From Enterococcus casseliflavus NBRC 100478 (GTDB lineage: Bacteria > Bacillota > Bacilli > Lactobacillales > Enterococcaceae), in assembly GCF_001544095.1 (NCBI RefSeq), contig NZ_BCPT01000002.1, forward strand, positions 62,001-126,000: 64,000 nt of DNA, in the 5' to 3' direction. Below the pieces are notes generated by a model. The model was not told the DNA's origin. It saw only the letters and a program-made list of their open reading frames with translations, and did not search any database. Shown piece after piece: positions 1-8,786 of the stretch. Both the position numbers and the translations under genes were made by a program. How positions within the stretch are numbered: position 1 is the first letter of the stretch; each line of letters starts with the position of its first letter.

Positions 1-1097
1 ACGACCAGCGCTTCTTTTTTGCCGTCAAAGATTTTTGCCAACAAGAAACGAATCACAAAGCTGATCGCTACGAAGAAAATAATAATTGCGATATTGACAT
101 CGACTAATTCAGATGGAATACCTGCAAACTGCATGCCTTGTCCACCTAATTTCAAAATACTGAACAAGAGGGCTGAAAGCAAGATTCCGATCGATGAGCC
201 GCTTCCTAACAAGGATACAGCCATACCGTCAAACCCGATGCTCAATGATGACCCTTGAACGAAGAAGTTTTCAAACGTTCCTAGTCCTTGAACGACTCCA
301 CCTAATCCAGCAAGCGTTCCAGAGATGATCATGGAGACAATGATCGTCCGTTTGCTGCTCATCCCCGCATATTCAGAAGCGCTTGGGTTCAAGCCCACCG
401 CGCGAATCTCATAACCAAGAGTGGTTTTTTTCATCAAGAACCAAACCAAAACTAAGAAGATCAAGGCTAAGAAGATCCCTAAGTTCAAGCGAGAGTTGCT
501 CGTGATGCTTGCTAGAAACGGCGTCTGCATGGAGGCATTTTCCCCCACCATTTTTGTGACCCCTTTTGTCGTGATCATGGATTCGCTCATCACATTATTG
601 ACTAAATGGTTCCCCGTATAAAGCAAGATATAGTTCATCATGATCGTCACGATGACTTCACTTGTTCCAAAGAATGCCCGTAGGAAACCAGGAATCGCAG
701 CTGCGATCGCCCCGCATAAAGCCCCTACGATCACGGCTAATGGCAAGACCACCAACCGAGGCGCATCTGGCATCGCTAGTGCGACCCAGATACTGGCAAC
801 CCAACCTGCTAGCGCTTGACCAGAAAGACCGATATTGAAGAATCCGGCTGAGTTTGCAACGGCAAACCCCAGAGCGGTAAAGATCAATGGTCCTGCTGTA
901 ACAAAAATCTCACCAATGTTGCGGGCATTTAACCCACCTGTTTGTCCGTTGATAAAAACGGTCCGAAACATTTGTGTATACCCTGTGATCGGGCTGTAGC
1001 CGAAGGCCGCCATGATGATCCCGCCAAGGACGAATCCTAACAAGACAGCGATGATCGGCACTAATATATTGCGGATCTTTTCTTTGCGGTTATTCAA
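1..1097 (-). CDS. nupP: Nucleoside ABC transporter permease (NupP-like), partial
   Basis: Membrane permease of a BMP-family nucleoside importer, working with the ATPase and lipoprotein encoded just upstream. The frame opens at a TTG preceded by AGGTGG at good spacing and overlaps the end of the ATPase gene by 8 bases, which implies translational coupling. About 365 codons are visible with no stop, and the C-terminus lies beyond the left edge. B. subtilis NupP is about 350 residues, so little should be missing. The translation starts with a short basic stretch (LNNRKEKI), then a strongly hydrophobic span, and continues with many hydrophobic segments. A second permease (NupQ) is expected outside the window. 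Nucleoside specificity is inferred from the cdd, deoC and pdp neighbours. Confidence 0.88.
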   Translation of the reverse strand, partial: MNNRKEKIRNILVPIIAVLLGFVLGGIIMAAFGYSPITGYTQMFRTVFINGQTGGLNARNIGEIFVTAGPLIFTALGFAVANSAGFFNIGLSGQALAGWVASIWVALAMPDAPRLVVLPLAVIVGALCGAIAAAIPGFLRAFFGTSEVIVTIMMNYILLYTGNHLVNNVMSESMITTKGVTKMVGENASMQTPFLASITSNSRLNLGIFLALIFLVLVWFLMKKTTLGYEIRAVGLNPSASEYAGMSSKRTIIVSMIISGTLAGLGGVVQGLGTFENFFVQGSSLSIGFDGMAVSLLGSGSSIGILLSALLFSILKLGGQGMQFAGIPSELVDVNIAIIIFFVAISFVIRFLLAKIFDGKKEALV

Positions 1098-2658
1098 CCG
1101 AACCACCTACTTCCTCCATTTGCAGCTCTCGTCTTGCTTCCTCCAAGGAGTACCCTGCCATCAACAAGCCAAGCTCTTTCTCTGATGTTTCTTTCGGATC
1201 AACGACCCCAACGATCTCACCAGCATGAATAACAGCAATGCGGTCTGATACATTCAAAATTTCATCTAATTCAAAGCTGACTAACAATACCGCTTTGAAC
1301 TTATCCCGCTGTTCAATCAAGCGTTTGTGGATAAATTCGATCGCTCCAACATCCAACCCACGGGTCGGATTGGCAACGATCAATAGATCAGGATCGCGGC
1401 TGATTTCTCGTGCGATGATCGCTTTTTGTTGATTCCCGCCGGACAATGCCCGTGCTGGTACGATCTCGTTGACTGTTCGTACGTCAAATTCTTGAATCAA
1501 GTCACGAGCAAACTCGTTGATCTCTCCGTAATCCAAGACACCTGCATTACTCAAAGGTTTTTTGTAGTAGGTTTGCAAGGCGATGTTTTCTGATAACATC
1601 ATATCCAAGACAAGCCCGTATTTATGGCGGTCTTCTGGCACATGACCAACGCCGGCTTCGGTGACTTTCCGAGGCTTGAAGTTAGTGATGTCATCACCAT
1701 TCAGCAAGACCTTGCCGCTTTCGACTTTCCGTAAACCAGTGATGGCTTGTAACAGCTCTGATTGCCCATTGCCATCGATCCCAGCAATCCCCAATACTTC
1801 ACCTGCACGTACTTCTAAGCTTAAGTTTTTTACTGCTTCTAAGCCACGGTTTTCTTTTACAACTAAGTTTTCAACAGAAAGCACGACTTCTTTTGGTGAC
1901 GCTTCTTTCTTCGGTGTCTTGAAGGACACAGAACGACCAACCATCATATCGGCCAACTGTTGTGAGCTGACGTCTTTGACATTGACAGTGCCGATCCCTT
2001 GTCCCCGACGGATAACTGTACAACGGTCTGCCACCGCTTTGATCTCATCCAGTTTGTGGGTGATCAAGATGATTGATTTGCCTTCACGCACCAATCCGCG
2101 CATGATCTCGATCAGCTCTTCGATTTCTTGCGGTGTCAAAACTGCCGTTGGTTCATCAAAAATCAATACATCTGCGCCGCGGTAAAGAGTCTTCAAGATC
2201 TCTACCCGTTGTTCCATCCCGACAGAGATGTCACGCACATAAGCATCTGGATCAACCGATAAACCATATTGTTCAGAAACTTTTTTGATTTCTTTGCGGG
2301 CTTTCTTGCGATCTAACACACCGAGATGATGGGGTTCGCTCCCCAAAATGATATTTTCTGTTACAGTAAAGGCGTCTACCAGCATGAAATGCTGATGCAC
2401 CATCCCGATCCCCAATTTGTTTGCTGCGGTCGGACTCGTGATATTCACTTTTTCACCATTCATCCAGATTTCACCAGATGTTGGTTCCAATAATCCTGAC
2501 AGCATATTCATCAAGGTCGACTTGCCCGCTCCATTTTCACCAAGCAATGCGTGGATTTCTCCTGGCCTTACTTGCAAGTTGACATCGTCATTGGCTTTGA
2601 ACGTTCCAAACTCTTTGGTGATATGACGCATTTCTACAACATATTTTTCCTCAGCCAA
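1090..2658 (-). CDS. nupO: Nucleoside ABC transporter ATP-binding protein (NupO-like)
   Basis: Energy-coupling subunit of the nucleoside importer, with two ABC ATPase domains in one chain as in the Rbs/BMP transporter families. The first domain has Walker A GENGAGKST, the signature region SVGMEQR and Walker B LIFDEP. The second has a degenerate P-loop (GIDGNGQSE) and a canonical LSGGNQQK signature, the usual asymmetry of this family. I placed the start at a TTG (protein MAEEKYVVEMRH) preceded by AAGGA. An in-frame ATG 42 bases upstream (at 2700) lacks a convincing ribosome site and would only add a non-conserved leader. The gene follows nupN after a 180-base gap containing a hairpin and overlaps the permease gene. 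Confidence 0.93.
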   Translation of the reverse strand: MAEEKYVVEMRHITKEFGTFKANDDVNLQVRPGEIHALLGENGAGKSTLMNMLSGLLEPTSGEIWMNGEKVNITSPTAANKLGIGMVHQHFMLVDAFTVTENIILGSEPHHLGVLDRKKARKEIKKVSEQYGLSVDPDAYVRDISVGMEQRVEILKTLYRGADVLIFDEPTAVLTPQEIEELIEIMRGLVREGKSIILITHKLDEIKAVADRCTVIRRGQGIGTVNVKDVSSQQLADMMVGRSVSFKTPKKEASPKEVVLSVENLVVKENRGLEAVKNLSLEVRAGEVLGIAGIDGNGQSELLQAITGLRKVESGKVLLNGDDITNFKPRKVTEAGVGHVPEDRHKYGLVLDMMLSENIALQTYYKKPLSNAGVLDYGEINEFARDLIQEFDVRTVNEIVPARALSGGNQQKAIIAREISRDPDLLIVANPTRGLDVGAIEFIHKRLIEQRDKFKAVLLVSFELDEILNVSDRIAVIHAGEIVGVVDPKETSEKELGLLMAGYSLEEARRELQMEEVGGSVE

Positions 2659-2795
2659 ATTACTCACATCCTTACTTTCTAATTCGCTTATACAAACCAT
2701 TCGTCATGTCAAAAAAATAATTGCTATTGCTTAGGATGATTACTATCCTCATGAAAACCCGTAGCTTTCATCAACATAGTAATCCAACAACGATC

Positions 2796-2820
2796 ATCTT
2801 GCCCTAAACTAGGGCAAGAT
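2796..2820 (-). other. Intercistronic hairpin between nupN and nupO
   Basis: A perfect 11-bp inverted repeat (ATCTTGCCCTA / TAGGGCAAGAT) with a 3-base loop lies just after the lipoprotein gene. No T-run follows it in the direction of transcription. It is more likely an mRNA stabiliser or processing site that keeps the binding protein in excess over the ATPase and permease than a full terminator. Confidence 0.6.
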
Positions 2821-2837
2821 AACCGAAAAGAACAACT

Positions 2838-3956
2838 TTATTTTTCAGGTGTTTCTGGTACTTCTACTTTGCCGTCGATCACGTCTTGTTTCGCTGTTTC
2901 GATCGCTGCTTTGGCATCATCTGAAAGGAACCCTTCAGTAATGTCTACACCGCCATCTTTCAAGCCGTAAACAATGTGTTCGCCGCCAGGGAAGTTGTCT
3001 TCTAACGCACGAGTTGAGATATCTTGTACCGCTGCGCCAACACCTTTCAATGTTGAAGCCAATGTGAAGTTATCTTCTTTGCCGTCAGCAGTTGTGTATT
3101 TCCCTTCGTCTTGTTGATCGCTATCCACACCGATGACCCAAACTTTTTTGTCTTCTAGGTCTGCTTCGTTCAATTGTTCATTGATTGCTTTTGCTTCTTG
3201 GAAGACACCTGCACCAGTACCACCAGATGCGTGGAAGATTACGTCAACGCCACTTTGGTACATTGAAGCTGCCAATGCTTTCCCTTTAGCAGGATCACCA
3301 AATGATGCTGCATATTGAGGATCAACCGTGATTTCTTTGCCTAATTTTTCAGCTGCGTCTTGAACGCCCTTCATGAAACCAGCTTCGAAACGGTCGATAA
3401 CGACGCCTTCTTCACCACCGATGAAGCCGACTTTGTTTGTTTTGGTTGTATACGCTGCGGCAAAACCAGCTAAGTAAGCTGCTTCGTTATCTTTAAATGT
3501 TGCTGAAACAACGTTGTCTTTGCCTTCGATCACATCATCGATGATCCCGAATTGTGTATCAGGGTTTTGGTCAGCTGCTGCTGCGATTGAATCTTTCAAT
3601 AAGTAACCTACACCGAAAACTGTTTTGAAACCATTTTGAACGGCACCATTTACGTTGGTTGTGTATTCTGAAGCTTCATTTGATTGCACGTAGTCATAAC
3701 CACCAGCACCGCGAGCGATCCCGTGTTCCTCACCCCATGCTTCTAAGCCTTCCCACGCTGATTGGTTGAATGAACGGTCATCCACCCCACCGATATCGGT
3801 AACGATTGCGACACTATGCGCTGCATCAGTCGTACCGTCTGCAGAACCTCCGCCAGTTGAATCAGTTGAACCTGAATTTCCTCCGCCACAAGCACCAAGT
3901 AAAGTCAACCCAGCTACTGCAACAATACCTAAACTAAATAATTTTGCTTTTTTCAT
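2838..3956 (-). CDS. nupN: BMP-family nucleoside-binding lipoprotein (NupN-like)
   Basis: Extracellular substrate-binding lipoprotein of the nucleoside importer, 372 residues from the chosen ATG. A lipoprotein signal is plain: MKKAK, a hydrophobic stretch, then the lipobox LLGAC followed by a Gly/Ser/Asp linker. The mature part has BMP-family signatures (DIGGVDDRSFNQSAWEG near the start, then GFIGGEEG and HASGGTGAGVF). An in-frame ATG 60 bases further upstream would spoil the signal peptide. The chosen start has an AGGGGG ribosome site about 9 bases upstream. The gene lies 60 bases downstream of cdd. Purine or pyrimidine preference cannot be read from the sequence. Confidence 0.93.
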   Translation of the reverse strand: MKKAKLFSLGIVAVAGLTLLGACGGGNSGSTDSTGGGSADGTTDAAHSVAIVTDIGGVDDRSFNQSAWEGLEAWGEEHGIARGAGGYDYVQSNEASEYTTNVNGAVQNGFKTVFGVGYLLKDSIAAAADQNPDTQFGIIDDVIEGKDNVVSATFKDNEAAYLAGFAAAYTTKTNKVGFIGGEEGVVIDRFEAGFMKGVQDAAEKLGKEITVDPQYAASFGDPAKGKALAASMYQSGVDVIFHASGGTGAGVFQEAKAINEQLNEADLEDKKVWVIGVDSDQQDEGKYTTADGKEDNFTLASTLKGVGAAVQDISTRALEDNFPGGEHIVYGLKDGGVDITEGFLSDDAKAAIETAKQDVIDGKVEVPETPEK

Positions 3957-4019
3957 TGCTGTAAAGCCCCCTAAAAATATAGTTTTTTTCAACAGCCGCA
4001 TCGACTGAATGAACATGGT

Positions 4020-4418
4020 TTATAAATCTTTGTTCGTGAAGTAATAAGGCAATAGGCCTTCTACCGTGGTTTCTTTGATGACACCATCATCGCCGACTAA
4101 GGTCACCGGCATATCTGGCGCACAAAATTCCACCATGACCTGGCGGCAAGCACCGCAAGGAGAGATCGGTTCTGGCGTATGACCCGCCACAACCAAATGT
4201 TGAAACTCTTTTTCGCCTTCAGAAACGGCTTTGAAAAAAGCGGTTCGTTCTGCGCAATTTGTTAAGCCATATGAGGCATTTTCAATGTTGATCCCTTGAT
4301 ATATCGTACCATTTTTGGCAACGAGACAAGCACCGACCGGAAACTTAGAGTACGGCACATACGCTTTATCTAAGGCGGAAACGGCGGTGTCGATCCACTC
4401 TTTTTTCGCTATTGTCAT
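4020..4418 (-). CDS. cdd: Cytidine deaminase
   Basis: Deaminates cytidine and deoxycytidine to uridine and deoxyuridine in pyrimidine salvage. The 132-residue protein is the usual length for the small tetrameric bacterial enzyme. It has the zinc and catalytic motifs NCAERT (Cys55, Glu57) and PCGAC (Cys88, Cys91). The start is the ATG of MTIAKKEW, with GGTGA upstream; a GTG three codons earlier is possible but overlaps the ribosome site. It sits between deoC and nupN in the salvage operon, so imported cytidine can be deaminated and then cleaved by Pdp. Confidence 0.96.
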   Translation of the reverse strand: MTIAKKEWIDTAVSALDKAYVPYSKFPVGACLVAKNGTIYQGINIENASYGLTNCAERTAFFKAVSEGEKEFQHLVVAGHTPEPISPCGACRQVMVEFCAPDMPVTLVGDDGVIKETTVEGLLPYYFTNKDL

Positions 4419-4472
4419 TGTCTTCACCGCTCTTATTTTTATTTTTTGCTACTTTACTTAATAATGCTAAGC

Positions 4473-5135
4473 TTAGTAGCCAGCACCTGTTGAGCCAGTC
4501 ACGATAGCAACACTTGCGCTTGTTCCTAAGCGGTTTGCGCCCGCTTCGACCATAGCTGCTGCTTCTGCTTCGTTGTGGATACCACCAGAAGCTTTGACAC
4601 CCATTTCTGGTCCTACTGTTTCACGCATCAAGCGAACATCTTCAACGACTGCCCCACCAGTTGAAAAGCCAGTTGAGGTTTTCACGAAATCTACACCAGC
4701 TGCTTTGGCTAATTCACAGGCTTTGACGATTTCTTCGTTGTCTAATAACGCTGTTTCAATGATTACTTTGACAAGCGCTTTGTCTTTGGCTGCTTCAACG
4801 ACTGCTTCGATGTCTGCTTGAACTTTTTTGTATTGTTTTGATTTCAAGGCACCTACGTTGATTACCATATCGACTTCATCTGCGCCGTTTTTGATCGCAT
4901 CTGTTGTTTCATAAGCTTTGACCTCAGATGTGTTTGCCCCTAAAGGAAAACCGATCACGGTACAAACAGCCGTTGGTTCGCCTTGTAATTTTTCTGCTGC
5001 TAATGAAACCCACGTTGGATTGATGCAGACAGAATAGAAGTGATAGGTTTTTGCCTCTTCGATGATTCGTAAAACATCTTCCTCCGTTGCGTCTGCTTTC
5101 AAAATCGTGTGGTCGATCATGCGATTCAATTCCAT
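4473..5135 (-). CDS. deoC: Deoxyribose-phosphate aldolase
   Basis: Cleaves 2-deoxyribose 5-phosphate to acetaldehyde and glyceraldehyde 3-phosphate, the last step of deoxynucleoside breakdown. The 220-residue protein is standard length. The Schiff-base lysine is in [10 protein letters not shown] (Lys152) and the second active-site lysine in VKASGGI (Lys181). The ATG of [10 protein letters not shown] has a clear AAGGAG site. The gene begins 13 bases after pdp ends, so the two are co-transcribed, and Pdp supplies its sugar phosphate after phosphopentose mutase (not in the window). Confidence 0.96.
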   Translation of the reverse strand: MELNRMIDHTILKADATEEDVLRIIEEAKTYHFYSVCINPTWVSLAAEKLQGEPTAVCTVIGFPLGANTSEVKAYETTDAIKNGADEVDMVINVGALKSKQYKKVQADIEAVVEAAKDKALVKVIIETALLDNEEIVKACELAKAAGVDFVKTSTGFSTGGAVVEDVRLMRETVGPEMGVKASGGIHNEAEAAAMVEAGANRLGTSASVAIVTGSTGAGY

Positions 5136-5148
5136 TTTTATTCGCTCC

Positions 5149-6450
5149 TTATTCTGTAATAATGTCATGGATCAATGGCGGTTCTGCGCCATCTTCCCCA
5201 ATTTCAATATTTTGGTCGATCAATGCTTTGACATCCTCGATTGCTTCGGTATTGCTATAGATCGTCAATAGCGATTCCCCTTTGCTTACGGATTCGCCAA
5301 CTTTCTTATGCAATTTGATGCCCACGGCATGGTCGATGTCTTCGTCTTTGGTCTTACGACCTGCCCCTAACATCATCGCCGCGATCCCTAGCTCATTGGC
5401 AACTAATTTCGTCACCACGCCGCTAGTTTTCGCTGGGACTTCCACTTCATATTTCGCTGTCAAAATCTTGCTCGGGTCATCGATCACTGTAGCGTCTCCG
5501 CCTTGGTCTGTGATCATCTGTCTGAATTTTTCTAACGCTTTGCCTGAATGCAGGGCTTCTTCCAACAGTTGGCGTGCTTCTTCCAATGAATCAGCTTTTT
5601 TCGCTAAAACGACCATTTGGCTGCCCAGTGCATAGCACATTTCTTCCAAGTCTTTCGGTCCTTTTCCTTGCAGCGTCTCAATGGCTTCCACCACTTCCAA
5701 ACTGTTGCCGATCGCTTCCCCTAAAGGCTGTGACATATCAGAAATGACTGCCATCGTTTGGCGATTTGCCAATTTTCCGATGCGGACCATCGTTTGGGCT
5801 AAGCGTTTGGCATCCTCCAAGTTTTTCATAAAGGCGCCATCGCCTGTGGTTACGTCTAACACGATCGCATCGGCACCTGCCGCGATTTTTTTACTCATGA
5901 TCGAGCTGGCGATCAATGGGATCGAACTAACCGTTGCCGTCACATCTCGTAAGGCATACAGTTTTTTGTCTGCAGGAGCTAAATCTCCTGATTGACCGAT
6001 CACGGCCACTTTGCTTTCATTGACTAATCGGATAAAGTCGGCTTCAGAAAGCTCGATTTTAAATCCAGGGATCGCTTCAAGCTTGTCTAACGTCCCACCA
6101 GTATAGCCTAAGCCGCGCCCAGACATTTTCGCAACTGGTACGCCAACACTAGCCACTAAGGGCGCTAAGATCAATGTGGTCGTATCACCAACACCGCCCG
6201 TCGAATGCTTATCGACTTTGATTCCTTCAATTGAGGATAGGTCGATCACTTCACCAGAATTTGCCATTGCTAGCGTTAAGTTCGTGATTTCTTCATCTGT
6301 CATATCTACATAAAAAATAGCCATCAACAAGGCACTCATTTGATAATCTGGAATACTTCCTTCAGTATACGCAGTTACAATGTAGTCAATTTCTTCCTTC
6401 GTCAATGACTTGCCGTCACGTTTCTTTTCAATTAAATCCACCATTCGCAT
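5149..6450 (-). CDS. pdp: Pyrimidine-nucleoside phosphorylase
   Basis: Phosphorolyses uridine, thymidine and deoxyuridine to free base and (deoxy)ribose 1-phosphate. From [13 protein letters not shown] it is 433 residues, the same length as the Bacillus enzyme. It carries the family signature with [12 protein letters not shown], then [13 protein letters not shown], and a C-terminal domain. The start has GAGGG 8 bases upstream; longer in-frame openings run through the promoter and are rejected. It is the first gene of the salvage operon and is preceded by a mapped promoter, palindrome and cre site. Confidence 0.96.
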   Translation of the reverse strand: MRMVDLIEKKRDGKSLTKEEIDYIVTAYTEGSIPDYQMSALLMAIFYVDMTDEEITNLTLAMANSGEVIDLSSIEGIKVDKHSTGGVGDTTTLILAPLVASVGVPVAKMSGRGLGYTGGTLDKLEAIPGFKIELSEADFIRLVNESKVAVIGQSGDLAPADKKLYALRDVTATVSSIPLIASSIMSKKIAAGADAIVLDVTTGDGAFMKNLEDAKRLAQTMVRIGKLANRQTMAVISDMSQPLGEAIGNSLEVVEAIETLQGKGPKDLEEMCYALGSQMVVLAKKADSLEEARQLLEEALHSGKALEKFRQMITDQGGDATVIDDPSKILTAKYEVEVPAKTSGVVTKLVANELGIAAMMLGAGRKTKDEDIDHAVGIKLHKKVGESVSKGESLLTIYSNTEAIEDVKALIDQNIEIGEDGAEPPLIHDIITE

Positions 6451-6475
6451 CGAAATGACCCTCGCTTCCTTTAAC

Positions 6476-6503
6476 ATTATACAATAATTTTTCGTAGGGT
6501 AAA
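6476..6503 (-). promoter_or_regulatory. Promoter of the pdp operon
   Basis: Reading on the minus strand, a TTTACC -35 box and a perfect TATAAT -10 box are separated by 16 bases. The -10 box ends about 25 bases before the pdp start codon. The operator palindrome lies directly upstream of the -35 box. Confidence 0.75.
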
Positions 6504-6507
6504 CCAC

Positions 6508-6529
6508 TTTAGTAAAACAGTTTACTAAA
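6508..6529. promoter_or_regulatory. Palindromic operator upstream of pdp
   Basis: Perfect inverted repeat TTTAGTAAA-ACAG-TTTACTAAA, adjacent to the -35 box. The symmetry and size suit a LacI-family dimer, and the LacI-type gene next door is the natural candidate. That pairing is inferred. Confidence 0.6.
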
Positions 6530-6542
6530 TATCGCAAAACTA

Positions 6543-6556
6543 TGAAAACACTTACA
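6543..6556. promoter_or_regulatory. Candidate cre (CcpA) site
   Basis: TGAAAACACTTACA matches the cre consensus TGWAANCGNTNWCA at all constrained positions except one (A for G at position 8). It lies about 40 bases upstream of the pdp -35 box, between the operator and the end of the LacI gene. It suggests glucose repression or activation of nucleoside salvage. Confidence 0.55.
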
Positions 6557-6573
6557 AGAAGAAATATACCGCA

Positions 6574-7593
6574 TTATTTCTCGCTTGTCAATGTCTTCAC
6601 GCTCTCACGAATAATTAATTTTGTATCAAAAATCTTATTTGGAATTCGCCGTGTCGGAAACTCAATGGCGTCCACTAAAAACTTCGCTGCGGTAAACCCG
6701 ATCTCAAAAGTCGGCTGCATGACCGTGGTAAGCGGTGGTGTGATGTATTCCGATAATTTCAAGGCATCAAAGCCGATCACCGAGTAGTCTTCTGGTACTT
6801 TTTTGCCCGCCTCATAAATCGCTTGATAACAGCCGATCGCCATAGCATCGTTGCCACAGAAGAACGCTGTGATCTCTTTGTACTTCAATAATTCCTTCGT
6901 TGCTTCGTACCCGCCAGTAACCGTTAATTCAGCATTTTCCACATATCGGCCTTTAAAAGGGATCTGATGATCCTTTAAGGCATGGCGATAGCCATTGAAC
7001 CGTTCCTCTAATTGATAGTAGCCGGTGATTTCTTTGAGCATCGCAATGTTGCGGTGACCATTTTTGATCAAATAGCTGACGGCTTGGTAGGCGCCTTCGT
7101 ATTCTTTCACGATCAAACGACCATTGTCCCGCTGATTGATCCCACGATCGACTAAAATAATTGGTCGGTCATCAAAGAACCCGCTCTTCAAGGAATAATC
7201 CTCTGGCAGCAAATGCGGCGTCGCTAATAAGATGCCATCTACCGAACGATGAGACAGTTCATTCAAATATTGAACCTCTTTTTCTTGGCTGTGGCGCGAA
7301 TTGCATATCACTAGCATGTAACCTAGTGGATTGAAATAACTTTCCGCCCCTTCAATGACTTTAGAGAAAAAGAAATCCGTCACATCAGGCACGATCATTC
7401 CGATCGTTTTTGAATGGCGGTTGATAAGATTCGAAGCAAAAAAATCCGGCTTATAGTGATATTTATTTACGATATCTAAGACCCGCTTTCGGGTTTCTTC
7501 ACTAAAACGGCTGCCTTTATTGTTTAGGATCTGCGACACGGTCGTGACAGAGACGCCAGCCATTTCAGCAATCTGTTTAATCGTCAATTTCAT
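6574..7593 (-). CDS. LacI-family transcriptional regulator of nucleoside salvage (putative)
   Basis: DNA-binding repressor with an N-terminal LacI helix-turn-helix (MKLTIKQIAEMAGVSVTTVS, residues 1-20, then the hinge) and a periplasmic-binding-protein-like effector domain (about 60-335). The 339 residues are normal for the family. The ATG has a GAGAGGAGAG ribosome site; the longer in-frame opening has none. It lies immediately upstream of, and in the same direction as, the pdp operon, whose promoter carries a palindrome. I infer it regulates that operon in response to a nucleoside or sugar phosphate. A ribose-type role (RbsR-like) is an alternative. Confidence 0.85.
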   Translation of the reverse strand: MKLTIKQIAEMAGVSVTTVSQILNNKGSRFSEETRKRVLDIVNKYHYKPDFFASNLINRHSKTIGMIVPDVTDFFFSKVIEGAESYFNPLGYMLVICNSRHSQEKEVQYLNELSHRSVDGILLATPHLLPEDYSLKSGFFDDRPIILVDRGINQRDNGRLIVKEYEGAYQAVSYLIKNGHRNIAMLKEITGYYQLEERFNGYRHALKDHQIPFKGRYVENAELTVTGGYEATKELLKYKEITAFFCGNDAMAIGCYQAIYEAGKKVPEDYSVIGFDALKLSEYITPPLTTVMQPTFEIGFTAAKFLVDAIEFPTRRIPNKIFDTKLIIRESVKTLTSEK

Positions 7594-7639
7594 CTGCTTC
7601 TCTCCTCTCTTGCCTAAAGTGTAGCAAATTTTTCTCAAA

Positions 7640-7680
7640 AAAAATAGCACACTTTCAACAAGTGTGCGACTTTCTTTTTC
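7640..7680. terminator. Bidirectional-type terminator hairpin
   Basis: GCACACTT/AAGTGTGC stem with a 5-base loop, preceded by an A-run and followed by a T-rich run. It lies upstream of the LacI gene, about 180 bases after the end of the methyltransferase gene on the same strand. Confidence 0.6.
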
Positions 7681-7844
7681 GTTGATCAAAAATGGCCCGA
7701 TGACACAGACAGCTCTTTTAGCGGAGCTGCGATTGCCCCAAAGGCTGATGACAAAAGGCTTTTTTGAGAAACCAACTGGTCCAGTTGCCGCTAACCAGTG
7801 CTTGTCTTGGCGATGCCTTTGATCTGTTGAGAATCAAAGAGCAG

Positions 7845-8450
7845 CTACGCTTCTTTTACGCTTTGAATGATGTAATAGCCTTTGTCTTTTTTGATGATTT
7901 CGGCATTGCCAAAGGTCTCTTGCATTTTCTTTTGAGCACTCGGCGCCCCTTGTTTCTTTTGGATCACGATCGTTAAAGTCCCACCTGCTTTAAGCAAAGG
8001 AAACGCCCCCGTCAAAATCTCATGAACGACTTCTTTTCCTGCCCGAATCGGTGGATTGCTAAGGATCGCCGCATAAGCAGTTTGATTTAATTGGGCATAG
8101 ATATTGGATTGATGGATATCTACCTGTTCAATGCCGTTACGCTGGGCATTGCCTTTTGCCAAATCCACTGCCCGTTGATTGATATCGATCATCTCGACAG
8201 GTCGTTGACTCGCATGAGCTAACGCTAAGCCAACAGGACCATAGCCGCACCCAACGTCTAGCAGACTTCCTTCTGGCAGCTCCCCCCACTCAAACGCATC
8301 GATCAGCACCCGCGAGCCATAGTCCACCGTGTCTCGGGAAAACACCCCGCTATCTGTCACAAAATGAAACTTCTTTCCTCTTAATTCAAACGACCACTGC
8401 TCAAAATCATGGGCCGTATCAGGATTTTCTGTATAGTAATGATTACTCAT
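7845..8450 (-). CDS. ybxB: Class I SAM-dependent rRNA methyltransferase (YbxB/RsmC-like)
   Basis: Probable 16S rRNA guanine methyltransferase, 201 residues with a single Rossmann domain. The SAM-binding motif is LLDVGCGYGPVGLA (about 62-75), an acidic loop MIDINQRAVDLAK follows, and the catalytic motif is SNPPIRAG, the NPP(Y/F/I) signature of base N-methylases. The N-terminus (HYYTENP, then FVTDSGVFSRDTVDYGS) closely resembles B. subtilis YbxB. It is monocistronic and divergent from coaA. Substrate is inferred from family membership. A second, less similar methyltransferase of the same fold occurs at 18.3 kb. Confidence 0.88.
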   Translation of the reverse strand: MSNHYYTENPDTAHDFEQWSFELRGKKFHFVTDSGVFSRDTVDYGSRVLIDAFEWGELPEGSLLDVGCGYGPVGLALAHASQRPVEMIDINQRAVDLAKGNAQRNGIEQVDIHQSNIYAQLNQTAYAAILSNPPIRAGKEVVHEILTGAFPLLKAGGTLTIVIQKKQGAPSAQKKMQETFGNAEIIKKDKGYYIIQSVKEA

Positions 8451-8786
8451 GGTTATGCTCCTTTCTTCTATTTCCTCTTCGCTTGTTTTTTCTACTGGTT
8501 TCTACTAGTTTTTCCTTGTTTTTTCTATTCGAACAAGTGAACATAGTGAAATCACCAGTAAAAAAGCCCTGCAAGAATTGCCTGCTGCTTCTTTCTAATC
8601 ATACCGAAAAACAGCCAGAAGTAAACGCCCAGCAAAAAAAACAAAGAAAAAACAGTTTTTTGTTGTTTCTGCAAAGGAATTCATGTCTTTTTTCCAAGTT
8701 CCGCAAGTTTCTATGGTAAAATACTTTCGAACAGTGGCCTATCGCTTCTAATAGAAACCGATGATGCCGCAAAAAAGGAGCCTACT
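8451..8786. other. Divergent intergenic region, ybxB / coaA
   Basis: No gene is supported here. It carries the start-proximal signals of both flanking genes, including AAAAGGAG just before coaA and a weak TAAAAT -10-like box about 65 bases upstream of the coaA start. It also has a pyrimidine-rich stretch with near-repeats of TTTCTACT. A possible 78-codon frame in it has low-complexity composition and no ribosome site. Confidence 0.5.

Noticed and set aside
1661-2185. 174-codon plus-strand frame opposite nupO
   Set aside because: Shadow of a well-supported ABC ATPase; no ribosome site or domain.
7690-7844. Possible small RNA or gene between the LacI and ybxB genes
   Set aside because: Several short inverted repeats (for example AGCTC/GAGCT) but no promoter-terminator unit or frame could be supported.
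8483-8719. 78-codon plus-strand frame upstream of coaA
   Set aside because: Phe/Leu-rich low-complexity start and Lys/Gln-rich end from homopolymer DNA; no ribosome site.
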